Assembly (NCBI GenBank): GCA_035307385.1
Contig: DATGID010000069.1
Coordinates: 60,132 to 124,131, forward strand
Direction: 5' to 3'
DNA from: DATBHW01 sp035307385
GTDB taxonomy: Bacteria; Chloroflexota; Ktedonobacteria; Ktedonobacterales; DATBGS01
DNA length: 64,000 bases
Position 1 is the stretch's first letter. The number at the start of each line of letters is the position of its first letter. Positions 26,008-34,377 of the stretch are shown one piece after another. Below the pieces are notes generated by a model that made no database searches, was not told the DNA's origin, and saw only the letters and a program-made list of their open reading frames with translations. Position numbers and translations under genes: made by a program.

Positions 26008-26829
26008 ATGGACAGTCGAGTGCTTACCATTACATCGGGCAAAGGCGGCGTGGGGAAAACGACCACTGCCGCCAATTTGAGCACGGCGCTGGCGATGATG
26101 GGTCGCCGCGTCGTTGCGGTGGACGGTGATATTGGACTGCGTAATTTGGATGCGGTGATGGGTCTGGAGAGTCACATTATTTATGATCTGGTGGATGTGG
26201 TGGAGGGGCAATGCCAACTGGGCCAGGCGCTCATCAAAGATAAACGCCTGCCAGAACTGTATTTGCTGCCTGCCGCCCAGACTCGCGATAAGAATGCCGT
26301 CTCCAGCCTGCAAATGGAGCAGCTTTGCCATCAACTGCGCCGCCAGTTTGATTTTGTGGTGATCGACTGCCCTGCGGGCATCGAGCAAGGTTTTCGCAAC
26401 GCGATTGTTGGAGCCGATGAGGTGATTATCGTGACGAACCCGGAGATGTCTTCGGTGCGCGATGCTGATCGCATTATCGGCTTGATCGAGGCGGCAGGCA
26501 AGCCCGAGCCACTGCTGCTGATTAACCGGCTGCGCCCCGATATGATTCGGCGCGGCGATATGATGGACGTGACCGATGTGCTGGAAGTGCTCAACATCGG
26601 TCTGATCGGCCTGGTTCCCGAAGATGAAGCGGTGATTGTTGCCACCAACCGGGGCGAGCCGGTGGTGATGGATGTGAAGTCGCTGGCCGGAAAGTCATTT
26701 ACGAACGCGGCGCGGCGCGTGATGGGCGAAGATGTGGCCCTTGAAGAACTGGACGCGCCCCAAAATCTGCTCGACCGTCTGCGCCGTTTGATAAGCCCAA
26801 GGCCCCGCGCCGCCGAAAAAAGGGCCTGA
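26008..26829 (+). CDS. minD: Septum site-determining ATPase MinD
   Basis: 273 residues, normal length. MinD is a ParA/MinD-type ATPase that dimerises on the membrane with ATP, recruits MinC and is released by MinE. The deviant Walker A is SGKGGVGKTTTAANL near residue 10, VVAVDGDIGLRNLD is the switch I region, and DFVVIDCPAGIEQGF the Walker B. The C-terminal LLDRLRRLI can form the amphipathic membrane-targeting helix, although it is followed by about 12 basic residues, longer than usual. GGAGG precedes the ATG. It sits between minC and minE. Confidence 0.96.
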   Translation: MDSRVLTITSGKGGVGKTTTAANLSTALAMMGRRVVAVDGDIGLRNLDAVMGLESHIIYDLVDVVEGQCQLGQALIKDKRLPELYLLPAAQTRDKNAVSSLQMEQLCHQLRRQFDFVVIDCPAGIEQGFRNAIVGADEVIIVTNPEMSSVRDADRIIGLIEAAGKPEPLLLINRLRPDMIRRGDMMDVTDVLEVLNIGLIGLVPEDEAVIVATNRGEPVVMDVKSLAGKSFTNAARRVMGEDVALEELDAPQNLLDRLRRLISPRPRAAEKRA

Positions 26830-26857
26830 CCCTCAACAGGGGATGGAGTAGAAGGCT

Positions 26858-27733
26858 ATGGGACTGTTTGATAAACTGTTCGGGCGCAAGAAGCAACCCG
26901 CGCCCTCGACCAGCGAACTGGCGCGGGAGCGCCTGACGCTGATGCTGGTGCATGACCGCCTGAAGCTGACGCCTGATCTGTTGGACCGCATTAAGGGCGA
27001 ACTGCTGGAGGTGATCTCCAAGTACGTGGAGATCGATGAGACGGGCGTGGATGTAGAACTGACGCATACCGAGCATTCGGATAAGCTGGTGGCGCGTATG
27101 CCGGTCAGGCGGCAGCGCATCCATTTCGAGCGCGACGTGCTGGAGCCAGGCATGGGGAATCCCATCGTGGCAGCGACGGCGCTTGCCAAGATTCACCAAC
27201 CGCCCGCCGAAGTTGCCAGCGCGGCGGCTGCCTCCGGGCAAGAGACTGTTGCCCCCTCTGGGGATGCGCCGCCCGCCGCCCCAACCTCTGAGGCTCAGGT
27301 TGTTTCGGCGGCGACTCCAGCGGCCCAGGAATCGCCCGCGCCAGCCACTTCAGCCGCGCCAGCGGTGACCCCGCCATCTGACGCGCCAACGGATTCTGCT
27401 GAAAAAGAAGCGCCCACAGCCGCGTCGGCGGAGCCGTCAGCGGCGAAAGAGCCAGCGGCCCCTGGCGAACCCGCGGCTGAGAAGATGGCTGAAGCGGTAG
27501 CCCAACCCACCGCCGAAGCTGCGGCAGCGACGGCTGAAACTGACCAGAAGGCGACCGAAGCTGCGCAGGCATCGCCAACGAAGGCTGAGGCATCCTCTGC
27601 TGCGCCGGAACCGCCCGCGCCCTCTGCCGAGGCTGGCCCTCCGTCAGCAGGCGGTGGGACAACGGCGTCTGCGAATGAGGGGTCCGTTTCTGTCGAAACA
27701 CCCGCCTCAGCGGCGACGCCAACCAAGGGATAG
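26858..27733 (+). CDS. minE: Cell division topological specificity factor MinE with about 200-residue tail
   Basis: 291 residues against the usual 80-100. Residues 1-90 are a clear MinE: a short membrane-targeting helix (MGLFDKLFG), the MinD-contact helix (SELARERLTLMLVHDR) and the dimerisation strands (ISKYVEIDETGVDVEL). After VARMPVRRQRIHFERD a region of about 200 residues consists almost only of Ala, Pro, Glu, Ser and Thr and is predicted disordered. The reading frame stays open without frameshift and codon use matches the neighbours, so the tail is probably real. A weak hairpin plus T-rich stretch follows at 27731-27755. Confidence 0.9.
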   Translation: MGLFDKLFGRKKQPAPSTSELARERLTLMLVHDRLKLTPDLLDRIKGELLEVISKYVEIDETGVDVELTHTEHSDKLVARMPVRRQRIHFERDVLEPGMGNPIVAATALAKIHQPPAEVASAAAASGQETVAPSGDAPPAAPTSEAQVVSAATPAAQESPAPATSAAPAVTPPSDAPTDSAEKEAPTAASAEPSAAKEPAAPGEPAAEKMAEAVAQPTAEAAAATAETDQKATEAAQASPTKAEASSAAPEPPAPSAEAGPPSAGGGTTASANEGSVSVETPASAATPTKG

Positions 27734-27755
27734 CCCATTTGGGCTGTTTCTCTTG
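27731..27755 (+). terminator. Weak terminator after minE
   Basis: AGCCC and GGGCT form a 5-bp stem around ATTT, followed by GTTTCTCTT. It overlaps the upstream edge of the next promoter. Confidence 0.4.
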
Positions 27756-27781
27756 TGCGACTGGGCCGTTAGATATATAGT
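27753..27781 (+). promoter_or_regulatory. Promoter of the coiled-coil gene
   Basis: TTGTGC (27753-27758) and TATAGT (27776-27781) are separated by 17 bp, leaving a leader of about 120 nt to the next start codon. Confidence 0.6.
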
Positions 27782-27908
27782 ACGCTCACTTACGAGCAGA
27801 ACCACCATGTTCTCCCTGTTTTTCGCCAAAGAAAGCAGGGAGGTCATGTTGTGTATGCATAGCTCATGAAAGAAAAACCACGTACGAGGATATGCAGGAG
27901 GGCCAGTC

Positions 27909-28241
27909 ATGCAAATTCGGGATACGGACCCCCGACAAGCCGCAGGTGGGAGCGCCCCGCTGGCGCAGTTGGGCGGAGATATTACCAGCGGGAGCCTGTC
28001 ATCGACGCCAGCTACGGCGGTGGTAACATCAAACCTGGGCACACGGGCAGAGATGCAGGCGATGATGGAAACCGAGTTTACACGGGTGGCCTCGTCCCTT
28101 TCAACGCTGCATAAGCGCATGGAGCAGTTGATTCAGGAGAATGATCGCCTGCGCCGCGAACTGGCTGCCTTGCGCGCCGGGGCCAATGTGGTCATCGAGA
28201 TCGAGGGACGCCGCTTCGCCCTCACCCCTGAAAACGGCTAA
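27909..28241 (+). CDS. Small coiled-coil hypothetical protein
   Basis: 110 residues. The first 45 residues are Ser/Thr/Ala/Gly-rich and probably disordered. Residues about 48-88 form heptads (MMETEFTRVASSLSTLHKRM then LIQENDRLRRELAALRAG), a parallel coiled coil. A short beta hairpin (VVIEIEGRRFALTPENG) ends the protein. GGAGGG precedes the ATG. It follows the Min operon with its own promoter; a scaffold or division-related role is only a guess. Confidence 0.65.
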   Translation: MQIRDTDPRQAAGGSAPLAQLGGDITSGSLSSTPATAVVTSNLGTRAEMQAMMETEFTRVASSLSTLHKRMEQLIQENDRLRRELAALRAGANVVIEIEGRRFALTPENG

Positions 28242-28410
28242 CGCGCCTGGATTTTCTGCTTACTTTGGTACAGAGCATCAGGGACAGTCACCAGCAAGGC
28301 ACCTGGCTGGCGCTGCCCCTTTTTTTCTACGTCGGCAAACATTGGTGAACTGTCAGGTGACGAGCAGCATGAGCAGCACCCTCGTGGTATTTGTTTCGAT
28401 AGCACACCTA

Positions 28411-30046
28411 TTACGAGGAGCACCTTTCTGCTGCCTGGTGCCGTGTCACCTGCTCGCAGCGCTCCTCCAGGGCGAGCAGATAGCCCTGTGGGTTCCGGCG
28501 AAAGCGACGCTGTTGTCGGCGGGTTTCTTGCCTGGCGTCGAGTGCTTTCCGCAGCGACCGCCAGCGAACAAGGCTCCCTGTTGGAAGATCGGTTGCCTGA
28601 TATGGGCGCAGGCGGGTACTCACACTGGCCAGAACCCGCGCCTGCCCTCGTAATAAGAGCGTCGGGGCTACCTGCTTGCGCCCACTGGCGCGGCGTTCAT
28701 GATACCGCAGAGAGCCGAAGAGGTGTTCCAAATCATTGTTGGTACGCGGCAGGTCCGGATGATCGTAGCACCAGAAGAGCGCCTCCCCATAGCTCGCCGT
28801 CACCTTGAGGAAGGTCGTGTACCAGCCTTGCACGAGGGTGTCTATACCTGGGTCAGCACTGGCTGTCTCCATTTCAGCGAGGATCTGCACATAGCGCCGC
28901 CGGACCCCTGCTGCCGAGACCTGCTCATCATTGTTGAGGATATGCACGGCCCGAAAGACGAGGGCATAGGCTGTCTGAATTGGAGGCCATCGGGCCGCCG
29001 TGTGGGTCAAGCCGCGCTGGAGGGAACGTTGGATGCGCTCAAGCACGTAGGCCAGGCGCCAATCATCCCCCTTTTAGTATGGAGGCTCGCAAGGACGCGG
29101 CAATCTTGGTCAATCGTTCCTGTAAGCGCAAGCCAGCGGCGCACAAGGGTGGTTGTCCATCGTCAGTCAGGGCGCTGCGAGCTGCCAGGCAGTAGTCTTG
29201 CACGATACAGGCTTCTTCCTCGCTCAATCCACGCATATAGGCTGGGGTGATCCCCGGTTGGTGAGCGAGCACCGCTTCCATCAGGCGTTCCACCGGGCGA
29301 ATGTCGCGGACCAAGGCTTTGAGGTCTTTCTTCGCATGGCGGTCCGCTTCATGGATCGGTTTTGCCGCCTCGCTGAGGCGAGTGATACTGACAGAGTTGA
29401 TGAGGAATCGTTGGCAGGGCCTTGACGACCGCATGCCGAAGGCCAGTTTGTCCATCGGAGATGACCCCAGTGATGGGAACCGGACCAAAGCTTGCACCTC
29501 CCGAAGCAACGCGACCAGTTCCTCTTCGGCTTAGCTCAACAAGCTGCACGCGAGCAGCACTTCACCAGAGAGGCAATCGCGGAGGACCCACAGCACTTCA
29601 TGGCCCACATCGGGTTTCAAGCCATCGATCCCCAGGATGATCTGCCCCTGTGGGAGGAAGCGCTGGCGCAGCACGTCTGCATCGGTCAGGCGGAGGGCTA
29701 CGAGTTCCTCATACCGCGCCAGCAGATTCGTCACCGTGCGTTCGGCAATCTCGATGCCTCGCCCACGAAGCTCATGATGGATTTCAGGGATGCTCCGATG
29801 CTGCCCATAGCGCAACTGCCCAACGAGCGCGATCACATCAAAGCCGAACTCGCCATGCGGCAAAGCCCACGCCCCTTCCTCCTCGGGGCGGCAGAGTTTG
29901 CGGAAGCAAGGGCAGTGGGGGTTGAGACACCGCATAAGCAGCATGGTCAGGCGCCAGACGCCATCCAATCGGTGAATCGTACGGGAGGTGCAGTGCGCGC
30001 CATGGAGGAGGGCGCCACACAGTGCACACGTGGGGTGTTGCACCAT
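28411..30046 (-). pseudogene. Decayed DDE transposase
   Basis: One ancestral transposase reads from 30046 to 28411 through broken frames. The N-terminal part (30046-29531) has a zinc-finger-like CALCG...C..C and ILGIDGLKPD, the first catalytic Asp. A TAA at 29531-29533 interrupts it; the same frame goes on as AEEELVALLREVQALV. A frameshift near 29475 leads to ITGVISDGQTGLRHAV (second Asp), another near 29390 to EAAKPIHEADRHAKK, and a third in the homopolymer run AAAAGGGGG (about 29068-29076) to the last part, which holds DLPRTNNDLEHLFGSL (Glu). The D-D-E residues survive but the gene cannot be expressed. The IS family and end repeats were not identified. Confidence 0.8.
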
Positions 30047-30182
30047 CAGATGGCAGGCGCATGTGGGATGCGGGCCAGGTGTTCATCGTGCCAAGGATCC
30101 AATCCCCCTTTTCGTCTCTTGCTGGGCTGCGCTGGTTGCGCGCCTGGAGAGGGGCGACGCCCTTCCGCCACCCCTTGACTGC

Positions 30183-31319
30183 TCATAGACGCTTGGCCCT
30201 GCGCGAGATGGCTCCTGCTACGGACGCCTGACGGCGAAGTATCCAGATGACCAGCAGGAACACAACCAGCGTGGTCGCCAGAAGCACACCCACATCGAGC
30301 AGGTTCCGGCTTGATGTCCCCACGTGCTGGATCGCGTTGTTGGCCCCGTCGGCAAGATAGTAAGTCGGCAGCATTTTGACCACATCCGTGATCGGATTGC
30401 TGGCGATGAACGGGGCCAACGGGATGATCACGGCTGGGAGGAGAAAGAGGAAGATCGACAACCCACCGACCACCCCCGCCGCGCTCGCCGTGTGAAAGAA
30501 CACGCCAAAGAGCAGCCCCAGCGCCAGCGCCAGGCACGCGCCGAGCAGGATATAGAGCAGCAGCAGCGGAGCGTTGTCCCCCAAGCCGCCCAGCAGCGCC
30601 AGCGCGCCTATCGAGATCACCAGTTGATAGGCCAGGGTGACCAGCACCTTGCCCACCAGCACGTCGCTGAGCGAGCCAGGCGGCAGCAGCAGCCAGCGGA
30701 GCGTTTGTTTCTCCTTTTCATCAACGATGAGCCCAGGCAGGAGGGTCAGCCCCACGACCAACGAGAGCGGCAGCATGATGATGCTGTAAATCGTGCCCAG
30801 GTTCGGCGGGCTGGCGGGCACTGGCCCGGTATTGATGGCTTCAGTTGCAAGCCCGAGCGGCGGACGGGGCGTCGCGACCGTACGCGCGTAATACAAGACG
30901 ACCCCTTGCAACGTGGCGCGTTGCCGGGCGTCCAGCGTGGCGCCATTGAGATAGAGAGTGACGTGTGGCTGGTCTCCGGCCCGCAGCTGCTGCTCGAAGT
31001 CGGCGGGAAGGATCAGGCCCACATCATATGGGTGAGCGCCGTTGGCCGCAAAGGCCGCGCTGACCTCGTCTGCCGAGGTGGCCTCGGTGATCTGGGCACT
31101 CGTGAGGGTGCTGCTGATGAACTGAGGCAAGGGCGATTGGCCGGGGTTGTAGACCAGCAGCCTCGTGGTCGTGGGCTGGCCGCTCCCCGCCGAAAGGCTG
31201 ATGAACAGCCAGAGGCTTCCAATAAGCAGCGGCACCAACAAGGGAAACAGTTTGGCTTTATCCAGCCAGAGAGCCAGCGCGTCTTTGCGCGCCATGGCAA
31301 GTACCATACGAGGGTGCAT
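30183..31319 (-). CDS. ABC-2 type transporter permease
   Basis: 378 residues. Hydrophobic segments: one near 23-42 (LFPLLVPLLIGSLWLFI), a large extracytoplasmic domain to about 190, then five segments (IYSIIMLPLSLVVGLTLLPG, VLVTLAYQLVISIGALALL, LLLLYILLGACLALALG, GVVGGLSIFLFLLPAVIIPL and VGVLLATTLVVFLLVIWIL). This is the NatB/YhgE-like ABC-2 permease layout. The start at 31319 has AAGGGAG upstream. Its likely ATPase partner is encoded at 34378-35565 on the other strand. A short copy of its 3' end occurs at 34000-34121. Confidence 0.82.
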   Translation of the reverse strand: MHPRMVLAMARKDALALWLDKAKLFPLLVPLLIGSLWLFISLSAGSGQPTTTRLLVYNPGQSPLPQFISSTLTSAQITEATSADEVSAAFAANGAHPYDVGLILPADFEQQLRAGDQPHVTLYLNGATLDARQRATLQGVVLYYARTVATPRPPLGLATEAINTGPVPASPPNLGTIYSIIMLPLSLVVGLTLLPGLIVDEKEKQTLRWLLLPPGSLSDVLVGKVLVTLAYQLVISIGALALLGGLGDNAPLLLLYILLGACLALALGLLFGVFFHTASAAGVVGGLSIFLFLLPAVIIPLAPFIASNPITDVVKMLPTYYLADGANNAIQHVGTSSRNLLDVGVLLATTLVVFLLVIWILRRQASVAGAISRRAKRL

Positions 31320-31478
31320 AGGCGCTCCCTTTCTTGACTCAGCCGGTGGTAAATGGCGTGATGAAAGCCGAGCCTGGGTGGTGACGAAAGTCGCTCTTCT
31401 ACGAATGTACCACAGGGGCGTGCAACGGCCCACCGCTCGCCAGGCGTGCGTCCGCAAGCGCACTGATGCGGCGCACGC

Positions 31479-32078
31479 TCAGAACATGAACGGGATGAAG
31501 CGCTTGGTCGTTCGCATATAGTCCATGTAGGGCTGGCCTAGCGCTTCTAAGAGAGCGCGCTCTTCCACCCTGACGCGATAGAGTAGACCGATCAGTCCAC
31601 CGACGAGCATGATGACGATGCTGGCCCCATTCGCCAGCGCCAGGCCCACGCCGAGCAACATGATCAGGATAGCCGTGTAAGAGGGATGTCGCACGAAGCG
31701 ATACGGCCCGGACTGCACGACCGACTGCGTGGAGCGCACCGCCACGTCGATGGTGAAGTACCGCCCGAGCGTGAAGATGGCCCACCAGCGCAGCACCGTG
31801 CCCAGCACAATGACGACGATACCGGCAATCGTCACCTCTTGCCTGAGCCAGGGAATCGCTGCCCCCGTCCAGAGGGCGGCCAGGGCGCACGCCACGATCA
31901 CGCCTCCGCCAGTCACCAGGATCATCACAACGAGCGAACCGCGATCTGCCTGGCGCGCGGTGGGGTCGCGTTGGGAGCGCCGCCAGTAGATGCCGATGGC
32001 CTCGGAGGCGCGCGAGAGGACGATGACACTGACGAAGGTGATGATATAGGCAGGCGTCGTGTAGATGAGTGGGAGCAT
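31479..32078 (-). CDS. Isoprenylcysteine carboxyl methyltransferase-like membrane methyltransferase
   Basis: 199 residues with about five membrane segments. The C-terminal signature QSGPYRFVRHPSYTAILIMLLG followed by VEERALLEALGQPYMDYMRTTKRFIP is that of the ICMT/PEMT family, whose members bind S-adenosylmethionine with the R-H-P and E-E motifs. The bacterial members' substrates are mostly unknown. The start at 32078 (MLPLIYTT) has AAAGGA about 8 bases upstream; the frame extends to 32192. It lies 159 bp from the permease gene on the same strand. Confidence 0.8.
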   Translation of the reverse strand: MLPLIYTTPAYIITFVSVIVLSRASEAIGIYWRRSQRDPTARQADRGSLVVMILVTGGGVIVACALAALWTGAAIPWLRQEVTIAGIVVIVLGTVLRWWAIFTLGRYFTIDVAVRSTQSVVQSGPYRFVRHPSYTAILIMLLGVGLALANGASIVIMLVGGLIGLLYRVRVEERALLEALGQPYMDYMRTTKRFIPFMF

Positions 32079-32425
32079 GCAGGGGTCCTTTCGTGTCTCC
32101 TCTTGGTCATAAGCGCGAAGAGGTGAGCAGGTTTTCGGGCCAAGCATGAGCACCTGGCACGAAGCATGAATACTGGTACATATGTCTCTCACGGAAACCG
32201 CCCCAAATCTGGCCTCGCTCTTCTCTCGGGTGGTACATAAACCTGAACGACCATCCTATCTGGAGCAGCGCAGCCATGATCCCAAGCGTGCGTTTGGACC
32301 TCACCTCACCAGCACACCAAGGATAGCTCCACCCATCAACGTAAGGAACCAGGATGGCTAACCGCTCAGAGCGCGTCAGCAACAGCGTGTCGCCGTCGGT
32401 GAGGTCCAAACCGCGCAGGTGGCGT
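32079..32425. other. Intergenic region without a recognised gene
   Basis: This region separates two genes of the same strand and should hold the methyltransferase promoter. A 109-codon open frame on the minus strand (32107-32436) has no ribosome binding site and no family match. A phrase in it (GLDLTDGDTLLL) vaguely recalls the propeller protein next door but is not convincing. Confidence 0.35.
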
Positions 32426-33979
32426 TCAGGCCGCACCAGTGGTGCCGACGCTGAGCGCCATCAGCATGGGCGTCTTCCCAAGGCCCGCCGGAACCAGGAG
32501 CGTGTCCCCGACGACGGTCAGCAGACCATTGGTGTACGTCGGCGCCTGCCACGACCATACCTGGTGTCCAGACGATCGATTGAACGCGAGCACCTGGCCC
32601 GTAAAGGTCGAGGTGAACACGAGGTCCCCGGCGACCGTCGCTCCCCCGAAGTCTGGCGCCTTGAGGGGAGCTGCCCACAGGAGCTTGCCGGTGCTGACAT
32701 CGAGCGCGTCAAGCTCACCCGTGCCGGTAGTCAATACTTGATTGACGACGGTCGTCGCGCTAAACTCTGCGGCGGCATTGACGATGGGCACATAGACCAC
32801 CCCATCGGAGAGCGCCATTGGGGTTTCTACCCCTCCCAGGGTTCCCGGCAGCACCGTGATGGTCTGACCTGCCGGGATGGTTTGGGTCTCGTCATTGTGA
32901 TGCTGACCAACGGCGGTCTTCCACAGCGGTTGGCCGGTCTGTGCATCGAAGGCCACGACAGAGCCGAGCTTGCCCGACCCGATCACCACCTGCCGCTCGA
33001 CCCCCTGCACCATCGCCGTCGTGAGGATGGGCGAAGCCTGAAAGTCGTCGTCGAAGAGGCCGTGAGGCTTGATTTGCTGGTACCACTGCAACTGCCCCGA
33101 ACGGGTGAGGGCCAGTTCCGAGTCGGTATAGAGGTTAGGACCAGGCCGGCTGGACCCGTTGGGGTACTGCTGGGTGCCAGGAAAGGGCGCGGCGTTGCCA
33201 ATGCCCCAGTAGGTCGTGCCCGTCCGCGTGTCAATAGCTGGTGGATACCACGCTCCGCCGCCGCTGTTCACCTGGGGATTGCCCCACAGGTCGCCATCCT
33301 TGACGGTGTTGAACGACCACTTGATGCTGCCCGTCTGCTCATCGAGGGCGTAGATGATGCCCATCGAACCCGCCTGGTAGACACCAGTGGTGTTGGTGAG
33401 AGGCACCGTACTCAGGTAGAGCGTGCCCTGAGAGGCGGTGAGTTGCTGGTCGATCCCCTGGCTGGTGGGCTGGGGAATCTGCCAGGACCAGCGCTCTGTG
33501 CCGGTCGCGGCGTCAAGGGCCGCAACGGTTTGCATGCTGCTCTCCACGAACACCATACCCTGGTCAACGGCCACGCCATTGGGGCCGCCGTTGGCGGCAT
33601 TGTAGCGGTGCTCCCACTTGAGGGTGCCGCTGGACAGGGTGATGGCGTACACATTGCTCTGGAGGTCTTGCAGGTACACGATGCCGCTCTGCACGATGGG
33701 GCTGGTCGCCAGCGCGCCAGAGGCGGCGATGCCTGAGACCTGGAACGTCCAGGCCACGCAGAGCGCCTTGACGTTGTGCGTGGAGAGGAGGCTTGCGGCA
33801 GCGTCACGGGTGTTGGCATAGTCAGCGTTGGCCTGCGGCCACGTACCGGTCGCCGTGCCCGAGGGATGGCAGGGCGTGGTGGCTGATCCTGATCCACAGG
33901 CGGCCAGACCAAGCAGCGGGAGCAGGAGCAGCACGAACAGAGGACCAGGCACAGCGGCCCGAATGATGCGCGGGGACAT
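32426..33979 (-). CDS. PQQ-like beta-propeller lipoprotein
   Basis: 517 residues. The N-terminus (PLFVLLLLPLLGLAACGSGS) is a lipoprotein signal with lipobox LAAC near residue 28. The mature part shows repeated PQQ-type blades ending in a G-x-x-x-W pattern: SSGTLKWEHRYN, ATGTERWSWQIP, QTGSIKWSFNTV, QTGQPLWKTAVG, STGKLLWAAPLK and SSGHQVWSWQAP, giving six to eight blades. It resembles PQQ-dependent dehydrogenases, but the length (shorter than about 580-600) and lack of an obvious cofactor and calcium site leave it as a propeller of unknown activity. AGGAGGAA precedes the ATG. Confidence 0.82.
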   Translation of the reverse strand: MSPRIIRAAVPGPLFVLLLLPLLGLAACGSGSATTPCHPSGTATGTWPQANADYANTRDAAASLLSTHNVKALCVAWTFQVSGIAASGALATSPIVQSGIVYLQDLQSNVYAITLSSGTLKWEHRYNAANGGPNGVAVDQGMVFVESSMQTVAALDAATGTERWSWQIPQPTSQGIDQQLTASQGTLYLSTVPLTNTTGVYQAGSMGIIYALDEQTGSIKWSFNTVKDGDLWGNPQVNSGGGAWYPPAIDTRTGTTYWGIGNAAPFPGTQQYPNGSSRPGPNLYTDSELALTRSGQLQWYQQIKPHGLFDDDFQASPILTTAMVQGVERQVVIGSGKLGSVVAFDAQTGQPLWKTAVGQHHNDETQTIPAGQTITVLPGTLGGVETPMALSDGVVYVPIVNAAAEFSATTVVNQVLTTGTGELDALDVSTGKLLWAAPLKAPDFGGATVAGDLVFTSTFTGQVLAFNRSSGHQVWSWQAPTYTNGLLTVVGDTLLVPAGLGKTPMLMALSVGTTGAA

Positions 33980-33999
33980 GAAGGTTCCTCCTACTTGAC

Positions 34000-34121
34000 G
34001 AGCTGGTCCCCGCCACGGACGCCCGACGGCAAAGCATCCAGATAGCGATCAGGACCACGACCAACATAGTCGCCTGGAGCACGCCCACAGCGAGCAGGTT
34101 CCTGCCGGAAGATCGGTCCAC
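34000..34121 (-). pseudogene. Remnant of a second ABC-2 permease gene (3' end)
   Basis: The minus-strand frame reads DRSSGRNLLAVGVLQATMLV then IAIWMLCRRASVAG, which aligns with GTSSRNLLDVGVLLATTLVV and WILRRQASVAG at the C-terminus of the intact permease (30183-31319). Only this last membrane segment remains, directly upstream of the propeller lipoprotein gene. It shows that a permease gene was duplicated and then mostly lost. The rest of 33980-34377 holds the kinase-side promoter region but no recognised gene. Confidence 0.7.
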
Positions 34122-34377
34122 CCATCTGCCGCTCCTGTGCTCGTTGCAGGGCTCAGAGCGGAGGCCTTACCTCCTGCTTGTGTGTGTGCATTGTCTGGCG
34201 AACCTGGCTAGAGGACACTGTAACATGGAGGATTGTCCGTACGCGACAAAAAATGGCTGCGTGGTGTAAAACCGAGGCCAACCGGTGCAAAAACGGGGCT
34301 GAATGGTGCAGCGCAGCACGGCTGCTTGTTGGGCTGATACAATACAGCCAGATCCGTTCAGGGGGACACCGTGCATG

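Noticed and set aside
29068..29076. Programmed frameshift at AAAAGGGGG in the transposase
   Set aside because: Joining the frames needs +1, not the -1 shift common in insertion sequences, and a nonsense codon and two further frameshifts elsewhere already break the gene.
29838..30086. Separate small gene upstream of the transposase remnant
   Set aside because: It reads the transposase DNA in another frame and gives no coherent protein.
32107..32436. 109-codon frame between the methyltransferase and propeller genes
   Set aside because: No ribosome binding site, no family resemblance, and it overlaps the end of the propeller gene.
32426..33979. True PQQ-dependent alcohol dehydrogenase
   Set aside because: The propeller repeats fit, but the protein is short and the cofactor- and calcium-binding residues could not be identified.
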